Positions 32,743 to 42,255 of a stretch of DNA of 64,000 nucleotides are shown here, piece by piece. A program made the translations under genes and the position numbers. Every line of letters starts with the position of its first letter. Position 1 is the first letter of the stretch. The notes under the pieces are model-generated. The model did no database searches, was not told where the DNA came from, and saw nothing but the letters and a program-made list of their open reading frames with translations. This stretch comes from Marinobacter gelidimuriae (lineage in GTDB: Bacteria; Pseudomonadota; Gammaproteobacteria; Pseudomonadales; Oleiphilaceae): the NCBI RefSeq assembly GCF_000372805.1, contig NZ_KB889869.1, forward strand, positions 1-64,000, written 5' to 3'.

Positions 32743-34044
32743 TTAGTTAAAGTTTTCAGCGCGAATACGAACCACCTGGCCGTCTATGTCTGGCAGGTTT
32801 TCCAATTCTGCAATGGCGCCGTTCATCTGCCGTTCCTGCACTGTGTGAGTCAGGATAATCACCGGGATGCGGCCGTCTTTCACTTCGAATTCTTTTTGCA
32901 TGATGGATTCGATGTTGATGCCGCTGTCGCTCAAAATAGCCGCGATATTGGCCAGCACACCCGGGCGATCAAACGCGGTGATACGCAGATAATACGCCGA
33001 CTGCACGTCTTCCATTTCCAGTACAGGCAGGTCTTCCATCGCTTCCGGTGCAAAACCCAGGAAGGGTACGCGCAAGCTGCTGCCGCTGGCGACTATGCGG
33101 GCAACGTCGATAATGTCGGCAACCACGGCGGAACCGGTGGCTTCGTCGCCGGCACCGGGGCCGTAGTACATGGTTTGGCCAACGGCGTCGCCGTCTACCA
33201 GAATGGCGTTCAGTACGCCGTCTACCTGTGCAATCAGGTGGCTCTGGGGCACCAGCGTGGGGTGAACTCGCAGCTCTATGCCGTCCTCGCGGCGGCGGGC
33301 AATGCCCAGATGCTTGATGCGATAACCCAACTGTTCGGCGTGGGCGATGTCGTAGGGGGTAATTTTGGAGATGCCTTCGGTGTAGGCTTTGTTGAACTGC
33401 AGCGGCACACCGAAGCCGGCCGAGGCCAGAATGGTGAGCTTGTGGGCCGCATCTATGCCTTCCACGTCAAAGGTCGGGTCAGCTTCGGCGTAGCCCAGAG
33501 CCTGGGCTTCTGCCAACACGCCGGCGAATTCACGGCCGGCGCGCATTTCGGTCAGAATGTAGTTACCGGTGCCGTTGATGATGCCGGCAATCCAGTCAAT
33601 GCGGTTACCCGCCAGGCCTTCACGAATGGCTTTGATAACCGGAATACCACCGGCCACGCCAGCTTCATAAGCCACGATGACGCCGGCTTTTTCAGCTGCG
33701 GCGAAAATTTCGGTGCCGTGCTCTGCAATCAGCGCTTTGTTGGCGGTGACCACGTGCTTGCCGTTTTTGATCGCGGTCAGCACCAGCTCTTTAGCGGCAT
33801 CGTAGCCGCCAATCACTTCCACCACGATATCAATAGCGGGATCGTTCACCACGTCATAGACGTCGGTACTAAAAGGAACCCCGCCCAGGTCAATGTCTGA
33901 GCGAGGGGTTCGGCTGGCGATGCGGGTAATCTGGATGTTGCACCCTGTTCTGCCGGCAATGATCGCCGCGTTACGAGTGAGTACCTTGAAGGTTCCGCTG
34001 CCCACGGTTCCGAGTCCGCAAATTCCGACACTGACCTGTTTCAC
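32743..34044 (-). CDS. hom: Homoserine dehydrogenase
   Basis: A 433-residue NAD(P)-dependent enzyme converting aspartate semialdehyde to homoserine. The Rossmann motif GICGLGTVGSG is at 8-18, the catalytic region AYEAGVAGGIPVIKAIREGL lies near residue 130-150, and a C-terminal ACT domain (from about 350, AFDRPGVLANIAAILSDSGI) suggests feedback control by threonine. Monofunctional, not fused to aspartokinase. Start at ATG 34044. Confidence 0.97.
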   Translation of the reverse strand: MKQVSVGICGLGTVGSGTFKVLTRNAAIIAGRTGCNIQITRIASRTPRSDIDLGGVPFSTDVYDVVNDPAIDIVVEVIGGYDAAKELVLTAIKNGKHVVTANKALIAEHGTEIFAAAEKAGVIVAYEAGVAGGIPVIKAIREGLAGNRIDWIAGIINGTGNYILTEMRAGREFAGVLAEAQALGYAEADPTFDVEGIDAAHKLTILASAGFGVPLQFNKAYTEGISKITPYDIAHAEQLGYRIKHLGIARRREDGIELRVHPTLVPQSHLIAQVDGVLNAILVDGDAVGQTMYYGPGAGDEATGSAVVADIIDVARIVASGSSLRVPFLGFAPEAMEDLPVLEMEDVQSAYYLRITAFDRPGVLANIAAILSDSGINIESIMQKEFEVKDGRIPVIILTHTVQERQMNGAIAELENLPDIDGQVVRIRAENFN

Positions 34045-34164
34045 TCTTTTACCTCTGATGACGATGGCTGCTGATAGCTGATGGTTAAGGCCGCACAGTA
34101 TACCGATTCACAGCTTGCGGAATAAGACCTGGCGGCGGCTGATTGCCTAAAGAATGCACATTAT

Positions 34165-34431
34165 CTAAAGAATACCCAAACCGCGCGCCAGGGTTTTGGC
34201 GGGCACGTACTTGCGGAAGGATTCAGTGCCCGGACCGGAACGGGGGAAGCCGTAGTAATTCACGGTAATGCCCAGTTCGTTAAGTTCGTCCATTTCGCCG
34301 TGTAATTTGCGGCAGTAACCGCAATCGATGTCGGTAAACACGTCAATCACCGCTTTTTGTTCGCCTTTGGCGGCGTACTGGATCAAGGCGGGAGATAACA
34401 GGCAGAGAAAAAGACATAGGGGTGTCCGCAA
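34165..34431 (-). pseudogene. dsbC: DsbC disulfide isomerase, truncated remnant
   Basis: The frame contains YAAKGEQKAVIDVFTDIDCG and YCRKLHGEMDELNELGITVN, the thioredoxin-like catalytic core of DsbC with the CGYC active site. Only about 65 of some 160 residues of that domain remain. The dimerisation domain and signal peptide are gone, replaced by an unrelated hydrophobic start, and after ESFRKYV the sequence skips to VPAKTLARGLGIL. This fits several internal deletions. dsbC before hom is the Pseudomonas order, so this is the original locus. Confidence 0.75.
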
Positions 34432-34527
34432 TGTGGGTAAAAACAGACCGAGTTAATTCAGCACGGGCTTAGGGTAGCAAAGAAGTCGCAGAAGCGTGCG
34501 ATGATTGCGTCGTCTTCTGCCGAAACG

Positions 34528-34557
34528 CAAAAAAGGCAGCCGTGGCTACCTTTTTTA
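34528..34557 (-). terminator. Terminator of the rpsP-rimM-trmD-rplS operon
   Basis: On the minus strand, AAAAAAGGTAGCC, a two-base loop and GGCTGCCTTTTTT form a stem with a T-run 25 bases after the rplS stop. One stem mismatch. Confidence 0.8.
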
Positions 34558-34581
34558 ACACTGAGCATGGCGAAAGGCCAA

Positions 34582-34938
34582 TCAGCCCAGCTTTTCCTTG
34601 ATACGAGCTTTCTTACCAGACAGGTCGCGCAGGTAGTACAGCTTGGCCTGGCGAACAACGCCGCGACGCTTCACTGTAATGCTTTCAATCAACTTGGAAA
34701 AACTCTGGAATGTACGTTCTACGCCCACGCCGTAAGAGATCTTACGTACGATGAAAGAAGAGTTCATGCCACGGTTGCGCTTACCAATGACAACGCCTTC
34801 AAACGCCTGCAGACGCTCACGGGTGCCTTCAGTTACGCGAACCTGAACGACCACGGTATCACCCGGCGCGAACGGCGGAATTTCCTTGGTCATCTGTTCT
34901 GTTTCAATTTGATTGATGATGTTGTTCTTGCCGCTCAT
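34582..34938 (-). CDS. rplS: 50S ribosomal protein L19
   Basis: A 118-residue ribosomal protein at the 30S-50S interface. [20 protein letters not shown], then [17 protein letters not shown] and [20 protein letters not shown] are the family signature. The start at ATG 34938 has CAGGAG upstream; the frame extends to 34989 without support. Last gene of the rpsP-rimM-trmD-rplS operon. Confidence 0.97.
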   Translation of the reverse strand: MSGKNNIINQIETEQMTKEIPPFAPGDTVVVQVRVTEGTRERLQAFEGVVIGKRNRGMNSSFIVRKISYGVGVERTFQSFSKLIESITVKRRGVVRQAKLYYLRDLSGKKARIKEKLG

Positions 34939-34963
34939 CGTTATGCTCCTGATTCCCAATCTT

Positions 34964-35722
34964 TTAATGCCCTGAGGATTCAGAGGCACACGGTTCGTTT
35001 AAAATCTCTGCCAGCAGCTTGCGCTCTTCTTCCGAAAACTCCCGCTTTTCAAGCAGGTCGGGGCGTCGCTCGCTGGTTCGCCTCAACGACTGTTTAAGCC
35101 GCCAACGCCGGATCTGATCATGGTGACCGCCCAACAAAACATCCGGCACCGCCTGACCTTCATACACTTCGGGCCGGGTATAGTGCGGACAATCCAGTAA
35201 ACCGTCGGCGAACGAATCCTGCTCTGCCGACTGCGCATGACCCAGCGCTCCGGGGATGAGGCGCGTAACCGCATCAATCACAGCCATGGCTGCCAGTTCA
35301 CCGCCGGAAAGCACAAAGTCTCCCAGCGACACTTCACGATCTACTTCTGCCGTAATCAGGCGTTCATCCACACCTTCATAACGGCCCGCCACCAGTATTA
35401 GCCGTTGCTCTGCTGCCAAAGATTCCACAACTGCCTGATTCAGGGTTTCACCCTGGGGCGATAAATACACCACACAAGCCGGGCCCGGAGCCGCTTGCCG
35501 TGCAGCGTGAATAGCGTCCCGTAGCGGCTGAATTTTCATCACCATACCGGGGCCGCCACCGTAGGGGCGGTCGTCTACCGTGCGATGACGATCATAGGTA
35601 AAATCCCGCGGGTTCCAGCTGTGAAAGGTTATTAACCCGTCACGTACGGCCCTGCTGGTGATGCCATAATCGGTTACCGCTGCAAACATTTCCGGGAACA
35701 GACTGACAGCGCCAATCCACAC
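34964..35722 (-). CDS. trmD: tRNA (guanine37-N1)-methyltransferase TrmD
   Basis: A 252-residue SPOUT-class enzyme methylating G37 of tRNAs to prevent frameshifting. It contains the family's [11 protein letters not shown] start, the knot region [11 protein letters not shown] near 115 and the [15 protein letters not shown] motif near 130. Start is taken as GTG 35722 with GGAG upstream, one base past the rimM stop. A TTG at 35746 inside rimM is an alternative. The knotted SAM site is intact. Confidence 0.95.
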   Translation of the reverse strand: MWIGAVSLFPEMFAAVTDYGITSRAVRDGLITFHSWNPRDFTYDRHRTVDDRPYGGGPGMVMKIQPLRDAIHAARQAAPGPACVVYLSPQGETLNQAVVESLAAEQRLILVAGRYEGVDERLITAEVDREVSLGDFVLSGGELAAMAVIDAVTRLIPGALGHAQSAEQDSFADGLLDCPHYTRPEVYEGQAVPDVLLGGHHDQIRRWRLKQSLRRTSERRPDLLEKREFSEEERKLLAEILNEPCASESSGH

Positions 35723-35723
35723 C

Positions 35724-36251
35724 CTAAAACTCCGGATCCCAGTCAACCACCATACGCTTGTTGGCTAAATCCACCTGCATAACGATTTCGTCAGGCAAGT
35801 AAGGAATCAACCGTTCGCGCTGATCAATAGAAGCAGGGCTTGCCTGCACCACCAATACGTCGTTGGCGCCAGTTTCCAGCATATGATGCATTATTCCCAG
35901 GCATTCATCTTCAACCGTGAACACTTCAAGGCCTTCCAACTGATACCAGTAATAGTCGCCCTTAGGCAGCTCTGGTAACTGTTCGGTTGGCACATGAATG
36001 TCAGCCCCGCAGTAACGCTGGGCAACATCACGGTCGTCAATACCCTTCAGCCTGATGACGATCCCCTGCCCTTGGCGACGACCCTCTTCAAGCTTGACGG
36101 GAATACGCTTGCCGTCCTGAACCAGGGTCCAGTTGCGGTAGCTCAGTACTCCGTCTCTGGGATCGGTGAAAGAGTAGACTTTTAGCCAACCCTTGATCCC
36201 AAACACCGCGGTAATACGGCCGATAACAGTTTCCTGCGAGGATTCTGCCAT
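35724..36251 (-). CDS. rimM: Ribosome maturation factor RimM
   Basis: A 175-residue protein that assists 30S head maturation. The N-terminal domain starts [20 protein letters not shown] with the FTDP motif. The PRC-barrel C-terminal part includes [13 protein letters not shown] and [13 protein letters not shown]. The ATG at 36251 is preferred; a GTG at 36260 is possible. It lies 50 bases after rpsP and abuts trmD. Confidence 0.95.
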   Translation of the reverse strand: MAESSQETVIGRITAVFGIKGWLKVYSFTDPRDGVLSYRNWTLVQDGKRIPVKLEEGRRQGQGIVIRLKGIDDRDVAQRYCGADIHVPTEQLPELPKGDYYWYQLEGLEVFTVEDECLGIMHHMLETGANDVLVVQASPASIDQRERLIPYLPDEIVMQVDLANKRMVVDWDPEF

Positions 36252-36301
36252 GTGTGTCACCCCGGTGCGTGTCAGGCTAATCTTCAGATTGCTCTAATAG
36301 A

Positions 36302-36541
36302 CTAGTCTGCGGTTTTCAGCAGTTGGGCAACACGATCGCTAGGCTGTGCGCCTTGGCTGATCCAGTGCGCAACACGCTCACGATCAACGCGCAGACGCTC
36401 TTCTTGTCCACGGGCGATCGGGTTGAAGAAGCCGACACGTTCAATAAAACGACTGTCGCGTGCTTTGCGGCTGTCGGTCACTGTCAGATGGTAGAACGGG
36501 CGCTTCTTGGAGCCGCCGCGAGCCAAACGGATTTTTACCAT
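36302..36541 (-). CDS. rpsP: 30S ribosomal protein S16
   Basis: A 79-residue small-subunit protein starting [20 protein letters not shown], the complete family signature, with [11 protein letters not shown] in the middle. First gene of the rpsP-rimM-trmD-rplS operon. Confidence 0.97.
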   Translation of the reverse strand: MVKIRLARGGSKKRPFYHLTVTDSRKARDSRFIERVGFFNPIARGQEERLRVDRERVAHWISQGAQPSDRVAQLLKTAD

Positions 36542-36700
36542 TTAACCAATATCCTGTTCTGTTGTACGAACTTTGTACGATTCAATGCAGCCAGAAGCGG
36601 CTGACATGAAGACCCATACTCGAAAGGGGCGCTATTCTATGCTAAAAAAGCGCCAAAGAAAACAGCGAAACCGGTTTCCCTGTTTTAGGCGTAAGGCATT

Positions 36701-38086
36701 TTACATACGACCAAAGGGAGGCTGACCGCCTCCACCGCCGGGCGGCATCATACCACCCAAACCGCGCATCATGTTGGCCATTCCGCCTTTCTTACCGAAT
36801 TTTTTCATCATCTTCTGCATTTGCTTGTGCTGCTTCAGCAGCCGGTTCACATCTTGAATCTGCGAACCGGAACCATTGGCAATACGGCGCTTGCGGGAGT
36901 TATTGACGGTGTCCGGGTAACGGCGCTCTTTGGATGTCATGGAACAGATAATCGCTTCCATTTGCCCCATAGACTTATCGTTTACCTGCTGCTGGGCTAC
37001 TTTGGCCATCTGGCCCATACCCGGCAGCTTGTCCATCAGGCCACCAATACCGCCCATGCTTTTCATTTGCTGGAGCTGGTCGCGAAAGTCTTCAAGATCA
37101 AAACTTTTGCCTTTCTTGATCTTTTTGGTGAGCTTCTCGGCTTTGCTCTGGTCCAGCTTGCGCTCGGCTTCCTCTATAAGGGAGAGCACATCGCCCATAC
37201 CCAGAATGCGTGACGCCACGCGGTCTGGATGGAACAGCTCCAAAGCGTCGGATTTTTCACCCACACCCAGGAACTTGATCGGCTTGCCGGTAATGTGGCG
37301 TACCGACAGGGCTGCACCACCGCGGGCATCGCCGTCGGTTTTGGTGAGCACCACGCCGGTCAGCGGCAGGGCTTCGTTAAAAGCCTTGGCGGTGTTGGCG
37401 GCGTCTTGCCCGGTCATGGCGTCTACCACGAACAGCGTTTCTATCGGTTTTACCGCGGCGTGCAGGCGGCTGATTTCGCCCATCATCATTTCATCAATGG
37501 CAAGGCGGCCGGCGGTATCCAGTATCACCACATCAATGTGTTTTTTGCGCGCTGCGCTGATGGCGCCTTCGGCAATGGCGACCGGGTCTTGATCGGCGGA
37601 GCTGGGGAAGAACTCTACGCCTACCTCGTTGGCCAGGGTCTCCAGCTGTTTAATAGCGGCCGGGCGGTAGATGTCGGCACTGACCACCATAACGCTTTTC
37701 TTTTGGCGCTCTTTCAGGAATCGCGCCAGTTTGGCAACGGTGGTGGTTTTACCGGCACCCTGCAGACCCGCCATCATAATGACCGCAGGCGGGGCAACCG
37801 ACAGGTTCAAGCCGGTGTTGGCCTCGCCCATCACCCGCTCCATCTCCTGCTGCACCACTTTTACAAATACTTGGCCGGGTGTCAGGCTACGCTGAACTTC
37901 CTGGCCAATGGCGCGCTGGCGAACACTCTCTACGAAGTCCTTAACCACCGGCAAAGCAACGTCGGCTTCAAGCAGCGCCATGCGAACTTCACGTAGCGTA
38001 TCTTTGATATTGTCTTCGGTAAGCCGCGCCTGACCCGTGATTTTGCGCAGACTGCCGGAGAGTCGGTCCTGTAGATTTTCAAACAT
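36701..38086 (-). CDS. ffh: Signal recognition particle GTPase Ffh
   Basis: A 461-residue SRP54 homologue that targets inner-membrane proteins with 4.5S RNA and FtsY. The N domain is followed by the GTPase G domain: GLQGAGKTTT at 107-116, DTAGR near 190 and TKTDGDARGG near 248. The C-terminal M domain is Met-rich with the SKERRYPDTVNNSRKRRIA RNA-binding helix. The tail is Gly/Pro-rich. 160 bases separate it from rpsP. A perfect 32-bp palindrome lies upstream. Confidence 0.98.
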   Translation of the reverse strand: MFENLQDRLSGSLRKITGQARLTEDNIKDTLREVRMALLEADVALPVVKDFVESVRQRAIGQEVQRSLTPGQVFVKVVQQEMERVMGEANTGLNLSVAPPAVIMMAGLQGAGKTTTVAKLARFLKERQKKSVMVVSADIYRPAAIKQLETLANEVGVEFFPSSADQDPVAIAEGAISAARKKHIDVVILDTAGRLAIDEMMMGEISRLHAAVKPIETLFVVDAMTGQDAANTAKAFNEALPLTGVVLTKTDGDARGGAALSVRHITGKPIKFLGVGEKSDALELFHPDRVASRILGMGDVLSLIEEAERKLDQSKAEKLTKKIKKGKSFDLEDFRDQLQQMKSMGGIGGLMDKLPGMGQMAKVAQQQVNDKSMGQMEAIICSMTSKERRYPDTVNNSRKRRIANGSGSQIQDVNRLLKQHKQMQKMMKKFGKKGGMANMMRGLGGMMPPGGGGGQPPFGRM

Positions 38087-38118
38087 GCGGTTCTTCCGTA
38101 CCCGGATAAGAGTATTCA

Positions 38119-38150
38119 GGAATCAACAGACCCCGGGGTCTGTTGATTCC
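38119..38150. promoter_or_regulatory. 32-bp perfect palindrome between ffh and ypjD-like gene
   Basis: GGAATCAACAGACCCC followed by its exact reverse complement, with no loop. It lies in the divergent promoter region, 33 bases from the ffh start. It could be an operator for a dimeric regulator, or a cruciform/transposable remnant. Confidence 0.7.
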
Positions 38151-38278
38151 GGTTGCATAATTAGCACATTATAACCAGACTATCGTCCCGAAACGACCAG
38201 CTCAGTGAAATCACTTTTAATGCGCCGTAAACCTCAGCCTGAACAGCGGCATATAGGGCAGCCCAGGATTAACACTTT

Positions 38279-39085
38279 ATGGGAACGCTGATTCTCGCGG
38301 TTACCTCACTTCTGTTATACAGCATTGGCACGGCCTTGCAGGCTCTTCATTTCCGCGGCCGGGTGCAAAGCAGCTTGGCAATGACCACTTTGGTGGGCGT
38401 TCTTGCTTTGGTGGGCCACGCACTGCTGATCACTCAGATTGTGCATCATGACGGCGGCTTCGATTTCAGCATTGTGCGCAGCTCGCTGGTTATCTCCTGG
38501 CTGATCACCTTCTTACTATTGGGGCTAAATCTTACCAAGCCCCTGCAAAACCTTCTATTGGGCGTATACCCCCTGGCCGGCATGACGATTATTGTTGCGC
38601 TGGCAGCGCCCACTCCGGCGCGGCTGGTGCCAGAGCACAGCTACGGCATGCTTACCCACATTGCCCTGTCAGTAACCGCTTACAGCCTGTTCAGCCTGGC
38701 AGCCATTCAAGCCGTGCTGTTGTCCATCCAGAACCGCCAACTTAAAAGCAACTACAACAGCCGCCTGTTGCGCAACCTGCCCCCCCTGCAAACCATGGAG
38801 TCGGTACTGTTCGAACTGGTGTGGGCCGGAGTTGTGCTACTGATTCTGGCCATTGTTACCGGCGCTCTTTTTGTGGAAGACCTGTTCGCCCAGGACATTG
38901 CCCACAAGACTCTGTTTTCGGTACTCTCGCTGCTGGTGTTTGTGGCCTTGCTGATTGGCCGCCACACCAAAGGCTGGCGCGGAGTGACCGCTAGCCGCTG
39001 GACACTGGCAGGCTGCGCGCTATTAATGGTAGCGTTCTATGGCAGCAAGCTGGTGCTGGAACTGATTTTCCATCGTGGCCTTTAG
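38279..39085 (+). CDS. ypjD: Inner-membrane CcsA/YpjD-type cytochrome c assembly-like protein
   Basis: A 268-residue protein with eight hydrophobic segments and the family motif HIALSVTAYSLFSLAAIQAV near residue 123, with LLRNLPPLQTMESVLFELVW following. It belongs to the CcsA/CcmC-like (WWD domain-related) group that is always found next to ffh in gammaproteobacteria. Heme handling is assumed from the family, but the function of YpjD is not established. A CorC-like gene follows on the same strand. Confidence 0.85.
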   Translation: MGTLILAVTSLLLYSIGTALQALHFRGRVQSSLAMTTLVGVLALVGHALLITQIVHHDGGFDFSIVRSSLVISWLITFLLLGLNLTKPLQNLLLGVYPLAGMTIIVALAAPTPARLVPEHSYGMLTHIALSVTAYSLFSLAAIQAVLLSIQNRQLKSNYNSRLLRNLPPLQTMESVLFELVWAGVVLLILAIVTGALFVEDLFAQDIAHKTLFSVLSLLVFVALLIGRHTKGWRGVTASRWTLAGCALLMVAFYGSKLVLELIFHRGL

Positions 39086-39184
39086 TAAGGTAACCAGGAC
39101 GCTAACGCGCGCACCGCCAAAGCTGGCTATGCCGCTTTACTTCCCGCGCCTTCGACGCTCTCCACAAATACAAGGACACCTCGC

Positions 39185-40465
39185 TTGAACGAAACATCGC
39201 TGACCGCGCTGTTTATTACACTAGCCGGACTGATTCTACTATCGGCCTTCTTTTCCAGCTCTGAAACCGGAATGATGTCGCTGAACCGGTATCGCCTGAA
39301 GCACATGGCGCAAACCGGTCACAAAGGTGCCAAGCGCGCCCACAGACTTCTGCAACGAACCGATCAGCTGATCGGCGTTATCCTGATTGGCAACAACTTC
39401 GTTAACATCTTTGCCTCGGCCATTGCCACGGTGATTGCGATACGCATCTGGGGCGACGCCGGTATTGCCATAGCGACGGTGTTGCTGACCATTGTTATCT
39501 TGATTTTTGCGGAAGTGACGCCCAAAACCCTGGCCGCGCTGTTTCCAGAAAAAATCGCCTTTCCTGCCAGCTATGTGCTGGCTCCGCTGCTAAAAATGCT
39601 TTACCCGGTGGTATGGGCGGTAAACCTGCTCACCGGTGGCATTTTGAAAGTGCTGCGGGTGTCGTCGGAAGACATCGCCAACGATCACCTCAGCCGCGAG
39701 GAGCTGCGCACCCTGGTGAACGAAGCCGGCGCGCTGATTCCAGCCAAGCACAAAGATATGCTGGTAAGCATACTGGACCTGGAAAAAGTGACCGTGACGG
39801 ACATTATGGTGCCCCGCAACGAAGTCGTCGGGATTGATCTGGATGACGACCTGGACAGCATTCTGCGCCTGCTACGCAACAGCCAGCACACCCGCTTACC
39901 GGTTTATAAAGGCGATATCAATGACATTCAGGGCATTCTGCATTTGCGCAATACCACCAAACTGCTGCAAAAAGATGACTTAAACAAAGACATGATTGCA
40001 CAGCTGTGCACCGAGCCTTACTTTGTTCCGGAAAGCACACCTTTGAACACCCAGCTGATTAACTTTCAGAAGGGTCGCCGTCGCTTTGGCATTGTAGTAG
40101 ACGAATACGGCGAAGTGCTGGGCCTGGCCACGCTGGAAGACATTCTTGAAGAAATTGTGGGCGAATTCACCACCGACTATGCATCCACCAGCCCAGACAT
40201 TATTCCCCAGGATAATGGTACCTATATTATTGACGGCACAGCTTCGCTGCGGGTCATTAACAAAAGCTTGTCCTGGAAATTGCCAATAGATGGCCCTAAA
40301 ACCCTGAACGGGTTGATTACCGAAACTCTGGAGAACATTCCCGACAGCAACGTGTGCCTGAGAGTTGGCGGGCATCGAGTTGAAGTGCTACAGATTAAAG
40401 ATAATGTTGTGAAGGCGGCCATTGTGCATCCAAAAAAACGCAAGAAACGCGGGCTTGGCCGCTGA
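39185..40465 (+). CDS. yfjD: CorC/HlyC-family (YfjD) membrane protein with CBS domains
   Basis: A 426-residue protein. It has an N-terminal DUF21/CNNM membrane domain (residues 1-200, with four hydrophobic segments), two CBS domains (about 210-330, VTVTDIMVPRNEVVGIDLDD, then RLPVYKGDINDIQGIL) and a C-terminal CorC/HlyC domain (VVDEYGEVLGLATLEDILEE). The family is linked to magnesium/cobalt efflux or resistance. The start is TTG 39185 with AAGGA 8 bases upstream. ypjD is 100 bases upstream. An intrinsic terminator follows. Confidence 0.92.
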   Translation: MNETSLTALFITLAGLILLSAFFSSSETGMMSLNRYRLKHMAQTGHKGAKRAHRLLQRTDQLIGVILIGNNFVNIFASAIATVIAIRIWGDAGIAIATVLLTIVILIFAEVTPKTLAALFPEKIAFPASYVLAPLLKMLYPVVWAVNLLTGGILKVLRVSSEDIANDHLSREELRTLVNEAGALIPAKHKDMLVSILDLEKVTVTDIMVPRNEVVGIDLDDDLDSILRLLRNSQHTRLPVYKGDINDIQGILHLRNTTKLLQKDDLNKDMIAQLCTEPYFVPESTPLNTQLINFQKGRRRFGIVVDEYGEVLGLATLEDILEEIVGEFTTDYASTSPDIIPQDNGTYIIDGTASLRVINKSLSWKLPIDGPKTLNGLITETLENIPDSNVCLRVGGHRVEVLQIKDNVVKAAIVHPKKRKKRGLGR

Positions 40466-40580
40466 ACATCACGCCGGCCTCAGTAACCGTTGATGCATGC
40501 TTGCGCACCAGCGTAGCAACGCCGGTATTCCGCAGCAACGTTCCGATAGCCGCCCGGTACACCGGGTGTCTGCTCAAACG

Positions 40581-40615
40581 AAAAATGCCGGCGTGTAGCC
40601 GGCATTTTTTATTTT
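40581..40615 (+). terminator. Terminator of the ypjD-yfjD unit
   Basis: AAAAATGCCGGC, loop GTGTA, GCCGGCATTTTTT. A strong stem with T-run. Confidence 0.9.
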
Positions 40616-40617
40616 CA

Positions 40618-40680
40618 CTGCGCATTTTTTCAATTGCGCGAGTTTTATTCCAACTGCGCAGGTTTCATTCGCCCTGCGCA
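40618..40680. repeat. Short tandem repeat with CTGCGCA units
   Basis: CTGCGCA at 40618, TTGCGCG at 40634, CTGCGCA at 40654 and at 40674, each followed by a T-rich spacer. The spacing is 16, 20 and 20 bases. It lies between a terminator and the 3' end of grxD. Confidence 0.6.
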
Positions 40681-40707
40681 GCTTTTCTTGGCACTGAAAA
40701 TTTCGCT

Positions 40708-41034
40708 TCAGGCTTCTGTTTTCTTACACGCAGCTTTTACAGCTGTGGCCAGTTCGCCGTTTTCCGACATTTCCATAATGATGTCGCAGCCGCCAACCAA
40801 TTCGCCGCTAATATACAGCTGCGGGTAAGTAGGCCAGCTAGAGTGCACTTTCAGCGCTTCACGCAGTTCCGGGTTGTCCAGAATGTTTACAAACGCAAAT
40901 TTCTCGCCGCAGGCCATTAAGGCCTGGACTGTTTTTGCCGAAAAACCGCACTGCGGCGCTTGAGGAGAACCCTTCATATACAGAATAGCCGGGTTTTCTT
41001 CGAGTTGGCTTTTAATGGTGTCGTTCATATCCAT
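40708..41034 (-). CDS. grxD: Monothiol glutaredoxin Grx4
   Basis: A 108-residue CGFS-type glutaredoxin that carries Fe-S clusters for delivery and iron sensing. The active site CGFS lies at residues 29-32 (MKGSPQAPQCGFSAKTVQAL), with the glutathione-binding TYPQLYISGELVGGCDI. The start at ATG 41034 has GAGG upstream and yields the family length; the frame extends further without support. Confidence 0.96.
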   Translation of the reverse strand: MDMNDTIKSQLEENPAILYMKGSPQAPQCGFSAKTVQALMACGEKFAFVNILDNPELREALKVHSSWPTYPQLYISGELVGGCDIIMEMSENGELATAVKAACKKTEA

Positions 41035-41162
41035 GTTATCTACCTCTGTGCTGGAAGCTAAAATGAAAAAGGAAAGCTTGCCTTGGGGCAATCGATTTTA
41101 GTCATTGTACACGGCCCCGGCAGACCTACCAACCGTCGCCGGTTGCCGCGCTTTCGAAAACC

Positions 41163-41187
41163 AGGGACAGATTTGAAATCTGTCCCT
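41163..41187. repeat. 25-bp palindrome, copy 9
   Basis: AGGGACAGATTT half-site with the outermost pair A/T. In the leader between grxD and argF. Confidence 0.9.
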
Positions 41188-41340
41188 TATCGCTAAAGAC
41201 GGGGCACCGGCGGGCCCTGATCGTTGTCATGCCACCGCAGAGCGGCTAGACTGATTGCCCCTATTTTTTCACTCTACATCCACAATCATCAGGCTAGAAG
41301 CCCCGGCAACCCGGGCCTCCAGCGAGGTAAGGGCCATTTC

Positions 41341-42255
41341 ATGGCAGTACGACATTTTTTAACACTGAACGACCTGACACCCGATGAACTGGAAGCGCTG
41401 CTGGACCACGGCTCGCGCCTGCGTCGTGAATGGCACCAGGGCGTTACCCGCGACACCTTGAAAAATCGTGTGCTGGCGATGATTTTTGAAAAGTCATCTA
41501 CCCGCACCCGGGTATCCTTCGAAGCAGGCATGATGCAGCTTGGCGGCTCGGCGTTGTTTTTGTCGCCCCGCGACACCCAGTTGGGCCGTGGCGAACCGAT
41601 TGAAGATTCGGCCATTGTTATCTCCAGCATGGTCGATGCGGTGATGATTCGCACCTTCGCCCACAATACCGTGGAGCGCTTTGCGGCTGCCTCCTCAGCG
41701 CCCGTGATCAACGCGCTGACTGACGACTTCCACCCCTGCCAACTGCTGGCCGATATGCAAACCTATCGCGAAAACCGCGGCAGCATTCGCGGCGCCACGG
41801 TGGCCTGGATCGGCGATGGTAACAATATGTGCCATTCCTACATCAACGCTGCGGTAATGTTCGGCTTTCATCTGAACGTGGCCTGCCCGAAAGGCTATGA
41901 GCCTGACGCCGCCGTATTTGAAGCACACAAAGAACATGTCACCGTGATGCGCGAGCCGGCGGACGCCGCCCGCGACGCCAACCTGCTGGTAACCGATGTG
42001 TGGGCTTCCATGGGCCAGGAAAGCGAGCAGAAAGCCCGTAACCTGGCGTTTTCGAGCTACCAGATTAATCCGCAGTTGATGGCACTGGCCGCTAAAGACG
42101 CTTTGTTTATGCACTGCCTGCCGGCGCATCGCGGCGAAGAAATCTCGCAAGACATGATGGAGCATTCGGGCTCGGTAGTGTGGCAGGAAGCGGAAAACCG
42201 CTTGCACGCTCAAAAAACCCTGCTGGAATTCCTGATTCTTAAACGTCTGGATTGA
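41341..42255 (+). CDS. argF: Ornithine carbamoyltransferase
   Basis: A 304-residue enzyme making citrulline from ornithine and carbamoyl phosphate. Motifs STRTR at 53-57, HPCQLLAD near 132 and [10 protein letters not shown] near 262 are present. Citrulline is the substrate of ArgG encoded at 23877. The ATG at 41341 gives the family N-terminus. The frame runs 39 codons upstream without a binding site. The ABC gene starts immediately after its stop. Confidence 0.96.
   Translation: MAVRHFLTLNDLTPDELEALLDHGSRLRREWHQGVTRDTLKNRVLAMIFEKSSTRTRVSFEAGMMQLGGSALFLSPRDTQLGRGEPIEDSAIVISSMVDAVMIRTFAHNTVERFAAASSAPVINALTDDFHPCQLLADMQTYRENRGSIRGATVAWIGDGNNMCHSYINAAVMFGFHLNVACPKGYEPDAAVFEAHKEHVTVMREPADAARDANLLVTDVWASMGQESEQKARNLAFSSYQINPQLMALAAKDALFMHCLPAHRGEEISQDMMEHSGSVVWQEAENRLHAQKTLLEFLILKRLD

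Noticed and set aside
32188..33900. 570-codon open frame on the plus strand
   Set aside because: It lies opposite thrC and hom. Both genes on the minus strand are complete with all motifs, and the antisense product is His/Gln/Val-rich with no family resemblance.
37229..37996. 255-codon plus-strand frame
   Set aside because: Antisense to ffh; no family resemblance.
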